Part shown: piece after piece, positions 1 through 6,570 of the stretch
Layout: each line of letters begins with the position of its first letter
Position numbering within the stretch: the stretch's first letter is position 1
Source of the DNA: an uncultured Verrucomicrobia subdivision 3 bacterium
Lineage (GTDB): Bacteria; Verrucomicrobiota; Verrucomicrobiae; Limisphaerales; UBA11358
Assembly (NCBI GenBank): GCA_903921455.1
Contig: CAIXPZ010000084.1
Coordinates: 1-24,872, forward strand
Reading direction: 5' to 3'
Length of the DNA stretch: 24,872 bases
Position numbers and translations under genes: made by a program
Notes under the pieces: model-generated
The model's database searches: none
Seen by the model: the letters and a program-made list of their open reading frames with translations, nothing else
What the model was told of the DNA's origin: nothing

Positions 1-12
1 TTCATGGTTGAT

Positions 13-31
13 GGGCGTCGTTTGGACGCCC
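13..31. repeat. Perfect hairpin, 7-bp stem
   Basis: GGGCGTC (13-19) and GACGCCC (25-31) form a perfect inverted repeat around a 5-nt loop. No T-run follows, so it is not a classical terminator. It lies in the non-coding left edge of the window beside a second, stronger hairpin. Its function is unknown; it could belong to an older recombination site or be an RNA stem. Confidence 0.5.
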
Positions 32-46
32 GTTGATTGTGCTAAC

Positions 47-75
47 GCGGGGAAGTGTTAGTCGCACTTCCCCGC
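47..75. repeat. Perfect hairpin, 11-bp stem
   Basis: GCGGGGAAGTG (47-57) pairs perfectly with CACTTCCCCGC (65-75) around the 7-nt loop TTAGTCG. GCTAAC precedes the left arm directly and occurs again near 88-93. There is no T-run after the right arm. The strong stem and flanking GCTAAC motifs suggest a folded single-strand element such as a decayed cassette recombination site, or a Rho-independent hairpin that has lost its tail. This is inference only. Confidence 0.5.
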
Positions 76-134
76 CCTGAAACTGATGCTAACAAAAACC
101 CAAAAGGGCTTGGAGGGGAGTATCAAGTCGCCGG

Positions 135-216
135 AGCCAACCGCCGTTGGCGCTTGCAGTTCCGCTTCGCGGTTCACGTCATTTGGTCCCGCGTGCCTGA
201 GCTCTGGGCGTTAGGC
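135..216 (+). other. attC-like integron recombination site
   Basis: GTTAGGC at 210-216 matches the attC right core site GTTRRRY and is preceded by GGC, giving the GGGCGTTAGGC ending common in attC sites. About 70 nt upstream, AGCCAAC (135-141) is an imperfect partner of the left core RYYYAAC. The arms between are partly complementary, with a GCCAAC/GTTGGC stem and a central CCGCTTCGCGG apex. The total of about 80 nt is normal for attC. The ATG of the next gene starts 12 nt after the site, the usual cassette spacing. The left core is not a perfect match, and no integrase gene is in view. Confidence 0.55.
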
Positions 217-227
217 CACTTTACAAC

Positions 228-596
228 ATGAACATCATTCGATTCACATCTGGTATTTTGTTGATAGCTTGCCTCACTTTGACAGGTTGCTCGTTTGCGT
301 ATGAGGAGCTTTCGAGTCACACCAATCCGATACCGGGTTGGCGTTCGTGTAGTCTCGATAGTCTTGATAAGAATAAAGCAATAAGTGACGACTACCAAGC
401 ATACATGAAGACATTGAAGCTCACATGGAGGGATTTTGTTAATGGCCACGATTATTATGAAGATGGAACTGGGCAGCACGCAGTCACGATTTCATTAGGA
501 TTAGACGGGACGTATTGGACATACGTCCTCATTTACGACAAGAATGATAAACGAATTAAGGTGAAAAAATGGGTAAGTGGTCACTATGCTTGTTGA
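228..596 (+). CDS. Small cassette-type lipoprotein, hypothetical
   Basis: A 122-residue protein of unknown function. Residues 1-20 form a lipoprotein signal peptide with hydrophobic core ILLIACLTL and lipobox LTGC, giving lipidated Cys21, so it is probably membrane-anchored and periplasm-facing. The mature part is polar, with an ending rich in Tyr, Lys and Gly (GTYWTYVLIYDKNDKR, then a terminal Cys). From memory this ending resembles short hypothetical lipoproteins often carried in integron cassettes, but no search was run. Base composition is clearly lower in GC than the rest of the window, which points to transfer. An attC-like core ends 12 nt upstream of the ATG, and GCCTAAC lies 11 nt after the stop, so the gene fills one cassette. 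An opposite-strand ORF here shows no signal or domain and is taken as a shadow. Confidence 0.72.
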   Translation: MNIIRFTSGILLIACLTLTGCSFAYEELSSHTNPIPGWRSCSLDSLDKNKAISDDYQAYMKTLKLTWRDFVNGHDYYEDGTGQHAVTISLGLDGTYWTYVLIYDKNDKRIKVKKWVSGHYAC

Positions 597-606
597 TGAA
601 GCCGTG

Positions 607-613
607 GCCTAAC
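607..613 (+). other. Left core of a truncated attC-like site
   Basis: GCCTAAC is a perfect RYYYAAC left core and the exact reverse complement of the GTTAGGC at 210-216. It starts 11 nt after the stop of the cassette-type lipoprotein gene, where the cassette's own attC should begin. No matching GTTRRRY core with complementary arms is visible in the next 140 nt, so the site looks broken or too diverged to recognise. Confidence 0.4.
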
Positions 614-802
614 CAGTCGGGAGCCCGTGTGAAAACTATTTAGGTTGGTGACTAAGTAAGTTGATTTGTTAGTTAGCAAGGTGGCCGGCGATTGGTTTTC
701 TAACTATTCTTGGTTGTAACTTTTCCGGTGGCAGGGTGAGTCAGGGAAGATCATCGGACAGGGAGCCAGCATTTTTCGCGGGCAGGCATCGCCGCCCGGC
801 TT

Positions 803-934
803 TCAGCTCACCGCCAGCAGCAATTTCTCCACGCTGACCAGGTTCAGCACCCGCTTGAGGTTATACGCCAGCGTGATCAGGCTCCATTCCGTCCGCACTT
901 TGGCGAGTCTTTTCAACGTGAAGTGCGTCCAGTG
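803..934 (-). pseudogene. 3' remnant of an IS5/IS1182-type transposase
   Basis: The minus strand reads 43 codons ending in TGA at 803-805, with a frame-closing stop at 935-937. The peptide contains WTHFTLKRLAKV followed by RTEWSLITLAYNLKRVL, which resembles the C-terminal end of DDE transposases of the IS1182/IS5 group, where a late Glu lies in a motif like RxEWSLxxxAYNLKR. Only this C-terminus is left; the catalytic Asp residues and N-terminal domain are absent. No intact terminal inverted repeats are visible. The 614-984 interval holds this remnant and otherwise AT-richer sequence with nothing else I can name. It marks a degraded insertion next to the cassette-like island. Confidence 0.7.
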
Positions 935-984
935 TCAGTCCGGTGGCGTCACGGAATGCGGGGCTTCAGGCCAAGCGCAGGCGC

Positions 985-1749
985 TTACGCCACGCCGACG
1001 AGGAAGACAATGAAGGTGGTGCCTTGGCCGGCTTCGCTGACGACTTCGATGCGGCCTTGATGATCTTCCGCCACGCGCCGGCAGATGGCCAGCCCCAGGC
1101 CCGTCCCGTTTTGTTTGGTGGTGAAGAAGGGTTCAAACACGCGGGTGAGATGGTCGGGCGCGATCCCCGGCCCGTTGTCCTGAAAATAAATCTTCAAGCC
1201 GGTCCGCCCGTCGGCTTCGGTGAAGGCTTCGGTGCGCACGGCCAGTTCGCCGTGGCTGCCGATGGCTTCCACGCCGTTCAGCACGAGGTTCATGAAGGTC
1301 TGCTGCAATTGCGCCTCGTCGCCGAGCACGGTGTCGGTGGCGGCCTGGTAGTCGCGCTTGAGGACGATCATGCGGCCGGTCATCTGGTGTTCGAGCAGGC
1401 GCAGGGAATGGTCGAGCACCTGGTGGACGGGCACTTGGGTGAGCTTGGCGGATTTGGGCGCGGAGAGCCGCAGCATCTGGGTGGCGAGGCCGTCGATGCG
1501 CTTGAGCTCGCGCCGGACGACGTCGGTCATCTCGGTGTCGCCGCCTTTTTCGAGGAGGACTTCGACGTAGGTCTGGATGGCGACGAGGCCGTTCTTGATC
1601 TCGTGGGCGATGTTGGCGGAGACGAGGCCGAGGTTGGCCAGGCGGTCGAGGCGGCGGAGGTTCTCCTGCAAATCATTACCTGCGGCGGCGGGGGCCGCCG
1701 GCGGCTGGCCGGTTGTTTTGGCAGATTTGCTGGCTGACATGCATTTCAT
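985..1749 (-). CDS. Soluble orphan sensor histidine kinase
   Basis: Two-component histidine kinase that autophosphorylates on His and passes phosphate to a response regulator. The start is ATG at 1747-1749 (254 aa), because GGGAGG lies 8-9 nt upstream; a GTG at 1756-1758 is itself part of that Shine-Dalgarno region. Visible motifs are the H-box NIAHEIKNGL (phospho-His near residue 49), N-box NLVLNGVEAIG, G1 box DNGPGIAP, F-box FEPFFTTK and G2 box GTGLGLAI, all in HisKA-HATPase_c order. There is no transmembrane segment, PAS or HAMP domain; the first 25 residues are an Ala/Pro/Lys-rich linker. It is therefore cytoplasmic and must get its signal from a partner. No regulator gene is adjacent on this strand; the receiver protein at 3169-4437 is the nearest candidate partner. 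Divergent from ribBA. Confidence 0.9.
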   Translation of the reverse strand: MKCMSASKSAKTTGQPPAAPAAAGNDLQENLRRLDRLANLGLVSANIAHEIKNGLVAIQTYVEVLLEKGGDTEMTDVVRRELKRIDGLATQMLRLSAPKSAKLTQVPVHQVLDHSLRLLEHQMTGRMIVLKRDYQAATDTVLGDEAQLQQTFMNLVLNGVEAIGSHGELAVRTEAFTEADGRTGLKIYFQDNGPGIAPDHLTRVFEPFFTTKQNGTGLGLAICRRVAEDHQGRIEVVSEAGQGTTFIVFLVGVA

Positions 1750-1893
1750 GGCGCCCACCTCCCTCGCCGAACGTGATTCAATGAATTACCGGGTCACTTT
1801 AATGAAGATTGTCGGCGCCGCAAACAAAATCCCCGCGGGCTGCGCACGAATGATGTGACATTTTACGGGCCAGCGACTAGCCTGTTCCCGCTG

Positions 1894-3093
1894 ATGAAAA
1901 CCAAGTTTGACTCCATCGAATCCGTCATTGCCGACATCCGCCGCGGCAAAATGGTGATCGTCACCGACGACGAGGACCGGGAGAACGAGGGCGACCTGAT
2001 CATGTCCGCCCAGCACGTGACGCCGGCGGCGATCAATTTCATGGCCAAGCACGGCCGCGGGCTCATCTGCGTGCCGACCACGGGCGAGCGGCTCCAGCAG
2101 CTGGGCATCGCCCGCATGGTGAAGGAGAACCGCGAGGTCTTCCGCACGGATTTCCAGGTGAGCGTGGATGCCGCCAAGGGCATCGCCAGCGGCATCAGCG
2201 CCGCCGACCGCGCGCGGACCATCCAGATCATGGCCTCGCCGACGGCCGTGCCGGAGGATCTGGTGCAGCCCGGCCACGTCTTTCCCTTGCGCGCCAAGCC
2301 CGGCGGCGTCCTGCAGCGTTCCGGCCACACGGAGGCCGCCGTGGACCTCGTCACGCTCGCGGGCGCACGACCGATTGGCGTCATCTGCGAGATCATGAAC
2401 GACGACGGCACCATGGCGCGGCTGCCGGCGCTGTTGAAATTTGCGAAGAAGCACAAGCTGAAGATCGCCACCATCGCCAGCCTGATTGAATACCGGCGCG
2501 CGCGGGAGAAGCTGGTCGAGCGTGTGGAGACCATCAAGATGCCCACGGACTACGGGGATTTCGACCTGGCGCTGTATCGCTCCAAGGTGGACGGCCAGCA
2601 TCATCTCGCCCTCGTGCGCGGCGATGTGGCCGGCCGGAAGAACGTGCTCGTCCGCGTCCACAGCGAATGCCTGACCGGCGACGTCTTCGGCTCGCGGCGC
2701 TGCGATTGCGGGCCGCAGCTGCATTCCGCCATGCGGCAGGTGGCCGCGGAGGGCTGCGGCGTGATTCTTTACATGCGGCAGGAAGGCCGCGGCATCGGGC
2801 TCGGGCCGAAGATCCAGGCCTACAAATTGCAGGAGCAGGGCTACGACACCGTGGAGGCGAATGAGAAGCTCGGCTTCAAGATGGACCTGCGCGAATACGG
2901 CCTCGGCGCGCAAATCCTGTGCGACCTCGGCCTGAAAACCATCCGCCTGCTGACGAACAACCCGCGCAAGATCGTGGGCCTCGAAGGCTACGGCCTGAAG
3001 ATCACGCAGCAGGTGCCCATCCAGGTGAAACCGAATCCGCACAACGAGCGGTATCTGAAGACCAAGAAGCAGAAGATGGGGCATCTGCTTTGA
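1894..3093 (+). CDS. ribBA: Bifunctional DHBP synthase / GTP cyclohydrolase II
   Basis: Catalyses both entry reactions of riboflavin synthesis: ribulose 5-phosphate to 3,4-dihydroxy-2-butanone 4-phosphate (RibB), and GTP to the diaminopyrimidine phosphate (RibA). The start at ATG 1894 gives 399 aa and the usual N-terminus [17 protein letters not shown]; an in-frame GTG at 1855 would add an unlikely leader. The RibB domain (about 5-205) has [11 protein letters not shown] at 25-35, [11 protein letters not shown], and [11 protein letters not shown] at 142-152. The RibA domain (about 210-390) has the zinc ligands Cys259, Cys270 and Cys272 in the C-x10-C-x-C pattern, then [32 protein letters not shown] (split by no gap) and [14 protein letters not shown]. 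Both halves look catalytically complete. Two genes downstream lies ribH. No FMN riboswitch is recognisable in the short leader. Confidence 0.95.
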   Translation: MKTKFDSIESVIADIRRGKMVIVTDDEDRENEGDLIMSAQHVTPAAINFMAKHGRGLICVPTTGERLQQLGIARMVKENREVFRTDFQVSVDAAKGIASGISAADRARTIQIMASPTAVPEDLVQPGHVFPLRAKPGGVLQRSGHTEAAVDLVTLAGARPIGVICEIMNDDGTMARLPALLKFAKKHKLKIATIASLIEYRRAREKLVERVETIKMPTDYGDFDLALYRSKVDGQHHLALVRGDVAGRKNVLVRVHSECLTGDVFGSRRCDCGPQLHSAMRQVAAEGCGVILYMRQEGRGIGLGPKIQAYKLQEQGYDTVEANEKLGFKMDLREYGLGAQILCDLGLKTIRLLTNNPRKIVGLEGYGLKITQQVPIQVKPNPHNERYLKTKKQKMGHLL

Positions 3094-3168
3094 ATGGGCG
3101 GGCTGACTTTTCATTTGCCCGCCGGGAGGTTTCGCGGATAATTGGGAAGGCAACAGATACCGATTTCC

Positions 3169-4437
3169 ATGGCCAAACTCATCGTCATCAACCAGACGCT
3201 TGCCAGCTCCGCGCATGAGTTGGGCGAGATTTGGACGACCGTCGGCCGCGCGGATGGCAACGGTTTCCAGATCATCGAAGGCTCCGTGTCCGGCCGGCAT
3301 TGCGAGGTGCGCCTGCGCGGCGAGGAGCTGCAGGTCCGCGATCTGCACTCCACCAACGGCACGTTCATCGCCGGCCAGAAAATTTCCGAAGGCGTCGTCA
3401 AGCACGGGCAGATCCTCCGGCTCGGTGACGTGGAGTTGCGGTTTGATGCGTCCGCCCCGGCGGCGCCCGGCCCGTCGTTCAACGCCAGGATGCTGGCCAC
3501 CAATGTCGCCGCCGCCCTGGCCGCCGCCCCGGCGCCGGCGCCCGCCCGACCGCCGGTCGCCGTCGTGGCCGAGGAGGGGGCGGAGAAGAAGTTTCACGTG
3601 CTGTTCGTGGACGACAGCATGGCGTTTCTGGAATTGTTCGGCGGGCTCTGCACCGAGTTTGCCAAAGGCAGCTGGCTGATCCACACCGCCACGTCCGCCG
3701 ATCTCGCGCTGGCGGTTTTGTCGGAGCGCACCGTGGACCTCGTGGTGCTGGACATCGGCATGCCGATGCTCGACGGCCTGCAGTTGCTCGGCATCATCAA
3801 CCGCCGCTATCCCGGCACCAAGATCGCCGTGCTGACCGGCAACGCCACGGAGGGCAAGCGCGCCGATGCGCTGGCGAACGGCGCGGAGTTGTTCCTGGAA
3901 AAGCCGGTCAACGCCGAGGGCATCCGGGGCGCTTTCAACGTGCTCCACGATTTGATCTCGTGGCATCGCGAAGGGTTCACCGGCGCCCTGCGGCAGGTCG
4001 GCCTGACGGAAGTCATCCAGATGGAATGCAACGGCCGGCATTCGTCCATCCTTGAAATCCGCAACCACGAGCTGCGCGGGCAGATTTTCATCGAGGCCGG
4101 CGTCGTCACGCACGCCGCCGTCGGCGCGCTCGCGGGGGAGGCGGCGTTTTACCGGCTGCTGTCGCTCAAGGGCGGCGAGTTTCAGGTGAAGCCGTTCAAG
4201 GCGCCGCCGCAGCGGACCATTGATAATCGCTGGGAATTTCTGCTGATGGATGCCGCGCGGGCCACCGATGAGGAGACCGGCATGATTAAAAAACCGGCCG
4301 CCGCCGTCGCGGCTCCGGCCCCGCCGCCGCCCTCGCCGACTCCGGAGGGGAAAACCGAGCACGCCGCGCTGGGGGATGACATCATCGTGGTCGCCACTTA
4401 CGACGGCGAATGGAAGCCGGAAGGCGGGAAGAAATAA
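3169..4437 (+). CDS. FHA - receiver - PATAN (DUF4388) regulator
   Basis: Cytoplasmic signalling protein of 422 aa with three domains. An FHA domain (about 20-95) carries the phosphothreonine-binding signature GSVSGRHCEVRL and STNGTFI. After an Ala/Pro linker, a response-regulator receiver (about 142-265) has acidic pair VDDS, phospho-acceptor Asp195 in VVLDIGMPMLDG, the switch Thr in LTGNA and Lys245 in LEKPV. A C-terminal PATAN/DUF4388 region (about 270-385) begins FTGALRQVGLTEVIQM and contains ELRGQIFIEAGVVTHA. There is no DNA-binding output, so it probably acts by protein contacts. The tail is Pro/Ala-rich. The start at ATG 3169 is preferred over an upstream TTG because the FHA begins directly after it. 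It sits between ribBA and ribH and may be co-transcribed. The nearby orphan kinase is a possible phosphodonor (inference). Confidence 0.88.
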   Translation: MAKLIVINQTLASSAHELGEIWTTVGRADGNGFQIIEGSVSGRHCEVRLRGEELQVRDLHSTNGTFIAGQKISEGVVKHGQILRLGDVELRFDASAPAAPGPSFNARMLATNVAAALAAAPAPAPARPPVAVVAEEGAEKKFHVLFVDDSMAFLELFGGLCTEFAKGSWLIHTATSADLALAVLSERTVDLVVLDIGMPMLDGLQLLGIINRRYPGTKIAVLTGNATEGKRADALANGAELFLEKPVNAEGIRGAFNVLHDLISWHREGFTGALRQVGLTEVIQMECNGRHSSILEIRNHELRGQIFIEAGVVTHAAVGALAGEAAFYRLLSLKGGEFQVKPFKAPPQRTIDNRWEFLLMDAARATDEETGMIKKPAAAVAAPAPPPPSPTPEGKTEHAALGDDIIVVATYDGEWKPEGGKK

Positions 4438-4443
4438 TTTTTC

Positions 4444-4902
4444 ATGCTGCAAACGATTCAGACCAAGAAGCTCTCCGCGCGCGGCGGCCGCTTCGCCATC
4501 GTCGCCTCGACTTACAATGCCCGCTATGTGGACGCCATGCTGCGCGCCGCAAAGGCGGAGCTGCTGCGCGCCGGCGGAAAAATCCGGGTGATCCGGGTGC
4601 CCGGTGCGTATGAGATTCCCGTCGTCGCCGCGCGGCTCGCGCGGTCACAGGACTATTCCGGCATCCTCTGTCTCGGCGTCATCCTGCGCGGGGCCACGAC
4701 CCACGCGCAGCATATCGGCGAAGCGGTGAGCACGGCGCTGGTGCAGATCCAGATTCAACACGAGGTGCCCGTCATCCACGAAGTGCTGCTGCTGGAAAAC
4801 GAGCAGCAGGCCAGGGAGCGCTGCTTGAGCCGCACGCACAATCGCGGCACGGAAGCCGCGCAGACCGCGCTGGAAATGGCGCGGGTCATGGCGGGCTTGT
4901 GA
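4444..4902 (+). CDS. ribH: 6,7-dimethyl-8-ribityllumazine synthase
   Basis: Penultimate enzyme of riboflavin synthesis: condenses the ribityl-aminouracil with 3,4-dihydroxy-2-butanone 4-phosphate made by RibB. The 152-aa length is typical. Recognisable blocks are FAIVASTYNARY (substrate aromatic Tyr24), VPGAYEIPVVA at 52-62, LGVILRGATTHAQHI with the catalytic-type His87, and the end block NRGTEAAQTALEMARVM. It differs from the textbook protein in having TTHAQH for TPHFDY, and HEVLL where FGVLT is usual. It starts 6 nt after the preceding stop, so it is translated from the same message as the regulator and probably ribBA. It ends 6 nt before the convergent sulfatase, leaving no room for a separate terminator. 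Confidence 0.92.
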   Translation: MLQTIQTKKLSARGGRFAIVASTYNARYVDAMLRAAKAELLRAGGKIRVIRVPGAYEIPVVAARLARSQDYSGILCLGVILRGATTHAQHIGEAVSTALVQIQIQHEVPVIHEVLLLENEQQARERCLSRTHNRGTEAAQTALEMARVMAGL

Positions 4903-4908
4903 CCGCCA

Positions 4909-6447
4909 TTAGTTGACGGCCGCCGGTCCGGCGTTGGCGACGGGTTTGAAGCTTGCCCAATAATCTTTCACCAGCCGGGCCAGTTCCGCGCGGACGGCCG
5001 CATGCTGCGGGTCGCTGGCGACATTCTTCAATTCGCGCGGGTCGTGATCTTCGTCGAACAACATCGCGCTGCCGTCCTCAAACTCGGCGTAGCGCCAGTG
5101 TTCATTGCGCACGGCCACGCCGCGCAGGGTTTTTCCGTTCTCGCTCCAGACGGTGTAGCCGACGTGAGGCCATTCGGCTTGGGGATTTTGCAGCAACGGC
5201 GCGAGGCTGCGGCCTTCCAGGTCTGTGGGCTTGGGCAGGCCGCACAAATCCACGAGCGTGGGATAAAAATCCAGCGACTCCACCACGCGCTCACAGACCT
5301 GGCCGTTGCCGCGGGCGTCGGGGAGGTAAATCAAAAACGGCACGCGGTCGCCCTGCTCAAAGAGCGAACCGGCCTTCGACCATTTGCCGCGTTCGCCGAG
5401 CTGGTAGCCGTGGTCGCCCCAGAAAACGATGATGGTGTTGGTGCGCAGATGCAGCCGGTCCACGGCGGCCAATACGCGGCCTACGTTGTCGTCCACATAC
5501 GAACACGACGCGAGGTAGGCGCGGATCATTTCTTTGGCGGCGTTGGTGGTGGCCTCCCGCCCGATAAACAAGTCGGCATTCTTCGGGCGGATGGAAAGTT
5601 TCGGGAATCCGTCAGGCACGGTCGGCTGGGGCGCAAAATCCGGCGGCAGGGGGATTTTCGCCAGGTCATAGCGGTCGTAGCAACTTTGCGGCGCGCTGGG
5701 CGGGCTGTGCGGCTTGGCAAAGCCGCAGGCGAGGAAGAATGGCTGGCCCTGGTATTTTTCCAGTTGCGCGATGGTGGCGTTGGCGAGGCGATAGTCGTGG
5801 TCGGTCTCGCCATTGCCGGCGAGGACAATCCAGCTGTCCGAACGTTTTGCGCCCTGGCCGGCATCGGCATTGCGCAGCGCGGGCTCGGGCACCGGCTCGG
5901 CGGCTTCGACGGTTGCATTGGTCAGGCCGATCGCTTTGACCCGCGCGGGATGGCGTTCCCGGGTGAGCCGCGCTTTTTTTGAGGCGTTGGTTTCGCTGCC
6001 GCTGCCGGCGAGCCAGCGGCCTTCGCCGCCTTCGTCCCACGCCGCGGTGTCGTCGATGCCGTCATGGAAAATTTTTCCGGCGCGGGCGGTGACATAGCCG
6101 TGTTCCTTGAACCAGCGCGGCAGGCTGATGAATTCCGGATGCAGGTCGCCGAACCAGGTGCGGTTGCCCAGCACGCCGGTATGCGTGGCGGCGCGGCTGG
6201 TCAGCATCGAGGAACGCGAGGGGCAGCAGAGCGGATATTGGGCATAGGCGCGGTCAAAACGGACGCTGGCGCCGGCGAGCCGGTCAAGGTGGGGGGTCAC
6301 GGCCAGGCCGCCGTAGCAGCCAAGTTCGGCGCGCATATCGTCGGAGATGATGAACAGAACATTGTAGCGCGGCGGGTTGGTGGCCGGGCCGGCGTTGGCG
6401 GCAACCAGGGTCGTCGCGAGGGCAAACAGGCAAAAAAGGTTTTTCAT
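4909..6447 (-). CDS. Secreted sulfatase, iduronate-2-sulfatase type
   Basis: Arylsulfatase-superfamily hydrolase, probably removing sulfate from polysaccharides in the periplasm or outside the cell. The start is ATG 6445-6447 (512 aa), in-frame GTG 6 nt upstream being less likely. Residues 1-19 are a Sec signal peptide ending near AANAG. The metal-binding block NVLFIISDDMRAELGCYG lies near 29-46. The sulfatase signature CCPSRSSMLTSR begins at Cys74, the residue turned into formylglycine. AGKIFHDG and later GDHGYQLGE are further family blocks. The line-up of HTGVLGN, RWFKEHGY and DHDPRELKN resembles iduronate-2-sulfatase-like enzymes (SulfAtlas S1_7 type). No anaerobic sulfatase-maturating enzyme or FGE is in the window, so maturation must come from elsewhere. 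Substrate is unknown. It is divergent from the cupredoxin gene, sharing a 123-bp regulatory region. Confidence 0.92.
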   Translation of the reverse strand: MKNLFCLFALATTLVAANAGPATNPPRYNVLFIISDDMRAELGCYGGLAVTPHLDRLAGASVRFDRAYAQYPLCCPSRSSMLTSRAATHTGVLGNRTWFGDLHPEFISLPRWFKEHGYVTARAGKIFHDGIDDTAAWDEGGEGRWLAGSGSETNASKKARLTRERHPARVKAIGLTNATVEAAEPVPEPALRNADAGQGAKRSDSWIVLAGNGETDHDYRLANATIAQLEKYQGQPFFLACGFAKPHSPPSAPQSCYDRYDLAKIPLPPDFAPQPTVPDGFPKLSIRPKNADLFIGREATTNAAKEMIRAYLASCSYVDDNVGRVLAAVDRLHLRTNTIIVFWGDHGYQLGERGKWSKAGSLFEQGDRVPFLIYLPDARGNGQVCERVVESLDFYPTLVDLCGLPKPTDLEGRSLAPLLQNPQAEWPHVGYTVWSENGKTLRGVAVRNEHWRYAEFEDGSAMLFDEDHDPRELKNVASDPQHAAVRAELARLVKDYWASFKPVANAGPAAVN

Positions 6448-6458
6448 CGGCACAAAAG

Positions 6459-6485
6459 GTTATCGGTTTGGAGGTTCGGCGTCAA
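6459..6485 (-). promoter_or_regulatory. Possible sulfatase promoter
   Basis: Read on the minus strand, TTGACG (plus 6480-6485) and GATAAC (plus 6459-6464) are sigma70-like boxes, but the 15-bp spacer is short. The predicted start of transcription would lie within a few bases of the ATG at 6447. Weak support on sequence alone. Confidence 0.3.
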
Positions 6486-6499
6486 AGCGGCTTGGGCGA

Positions 6500-6517
6500 T
6501 TGTGAAACTTTTCACAA
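6500..6517. promoter_or_regulatory. Perfect CRP/FNR-family operator-like palindrome
   Basis: TTGTGAAA-CT-TTTCACAA is a perfect 18-bp palindrome and contains TGTGA-N6-TCACA, the exact half-sites and spacing of the E. coli CRP consensus. It is centred about midway between the divergent starts of the sulfatase (6447) and the cupredoxin (6571), where a shared activator or repressor could bind. Which CRP/FNR-family protein would use it cannot be told from this window. Confidence 0.6.
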
Positions 6518-6570
6518 ACGGCTTGCGAGTCTGGCGGGTGGATGCTACGTTGCGCCGCTCAATTCAAGTT

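Noticed and set aside
776..803. Terminal inverted repeat or terminator at the transposase remnant
   Set aside because: A CGGGCGG/CCTGCCCG stem is imperfect, and the A/T-run lies on the wrong side for a minus-strand terminator; no matching second repeat is present.
943..1737. Long plus-strand frame opposite the histidine kinase
   Set aside because: Composition-driven shadow; the minus strand has all kinase motifs and a Shine-Dalgarno.
1750..1893. FMN riboswitch before ribBA
   Set aside because: The leader between the kinase and ribBA is short and shows none of the conserved RFN blocks or the multi-stem layout.
3097..3123. Terminator between ribBA and the FHA regulator
   Set aside because: GGCGGGC/GCCCGCC form a 7-bp stem but the loop is 13 nt and no T-run follows; genes may well be co-transcribed.
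1786..4452. 888-codon minus-strand frame across ribBA and the FHA regulator
   Set aside because: High-GC antisense shadow, full of His, Arg and Gln with no domain; both plus-strand genes are unmistakable.
6064..6570. N-terminal extension of the cupredoxin gene
   Set aside because: It would run through the antisense of the sulfatase and place the signal peptide internally; ATG 6571 gives a normal signal peptide.
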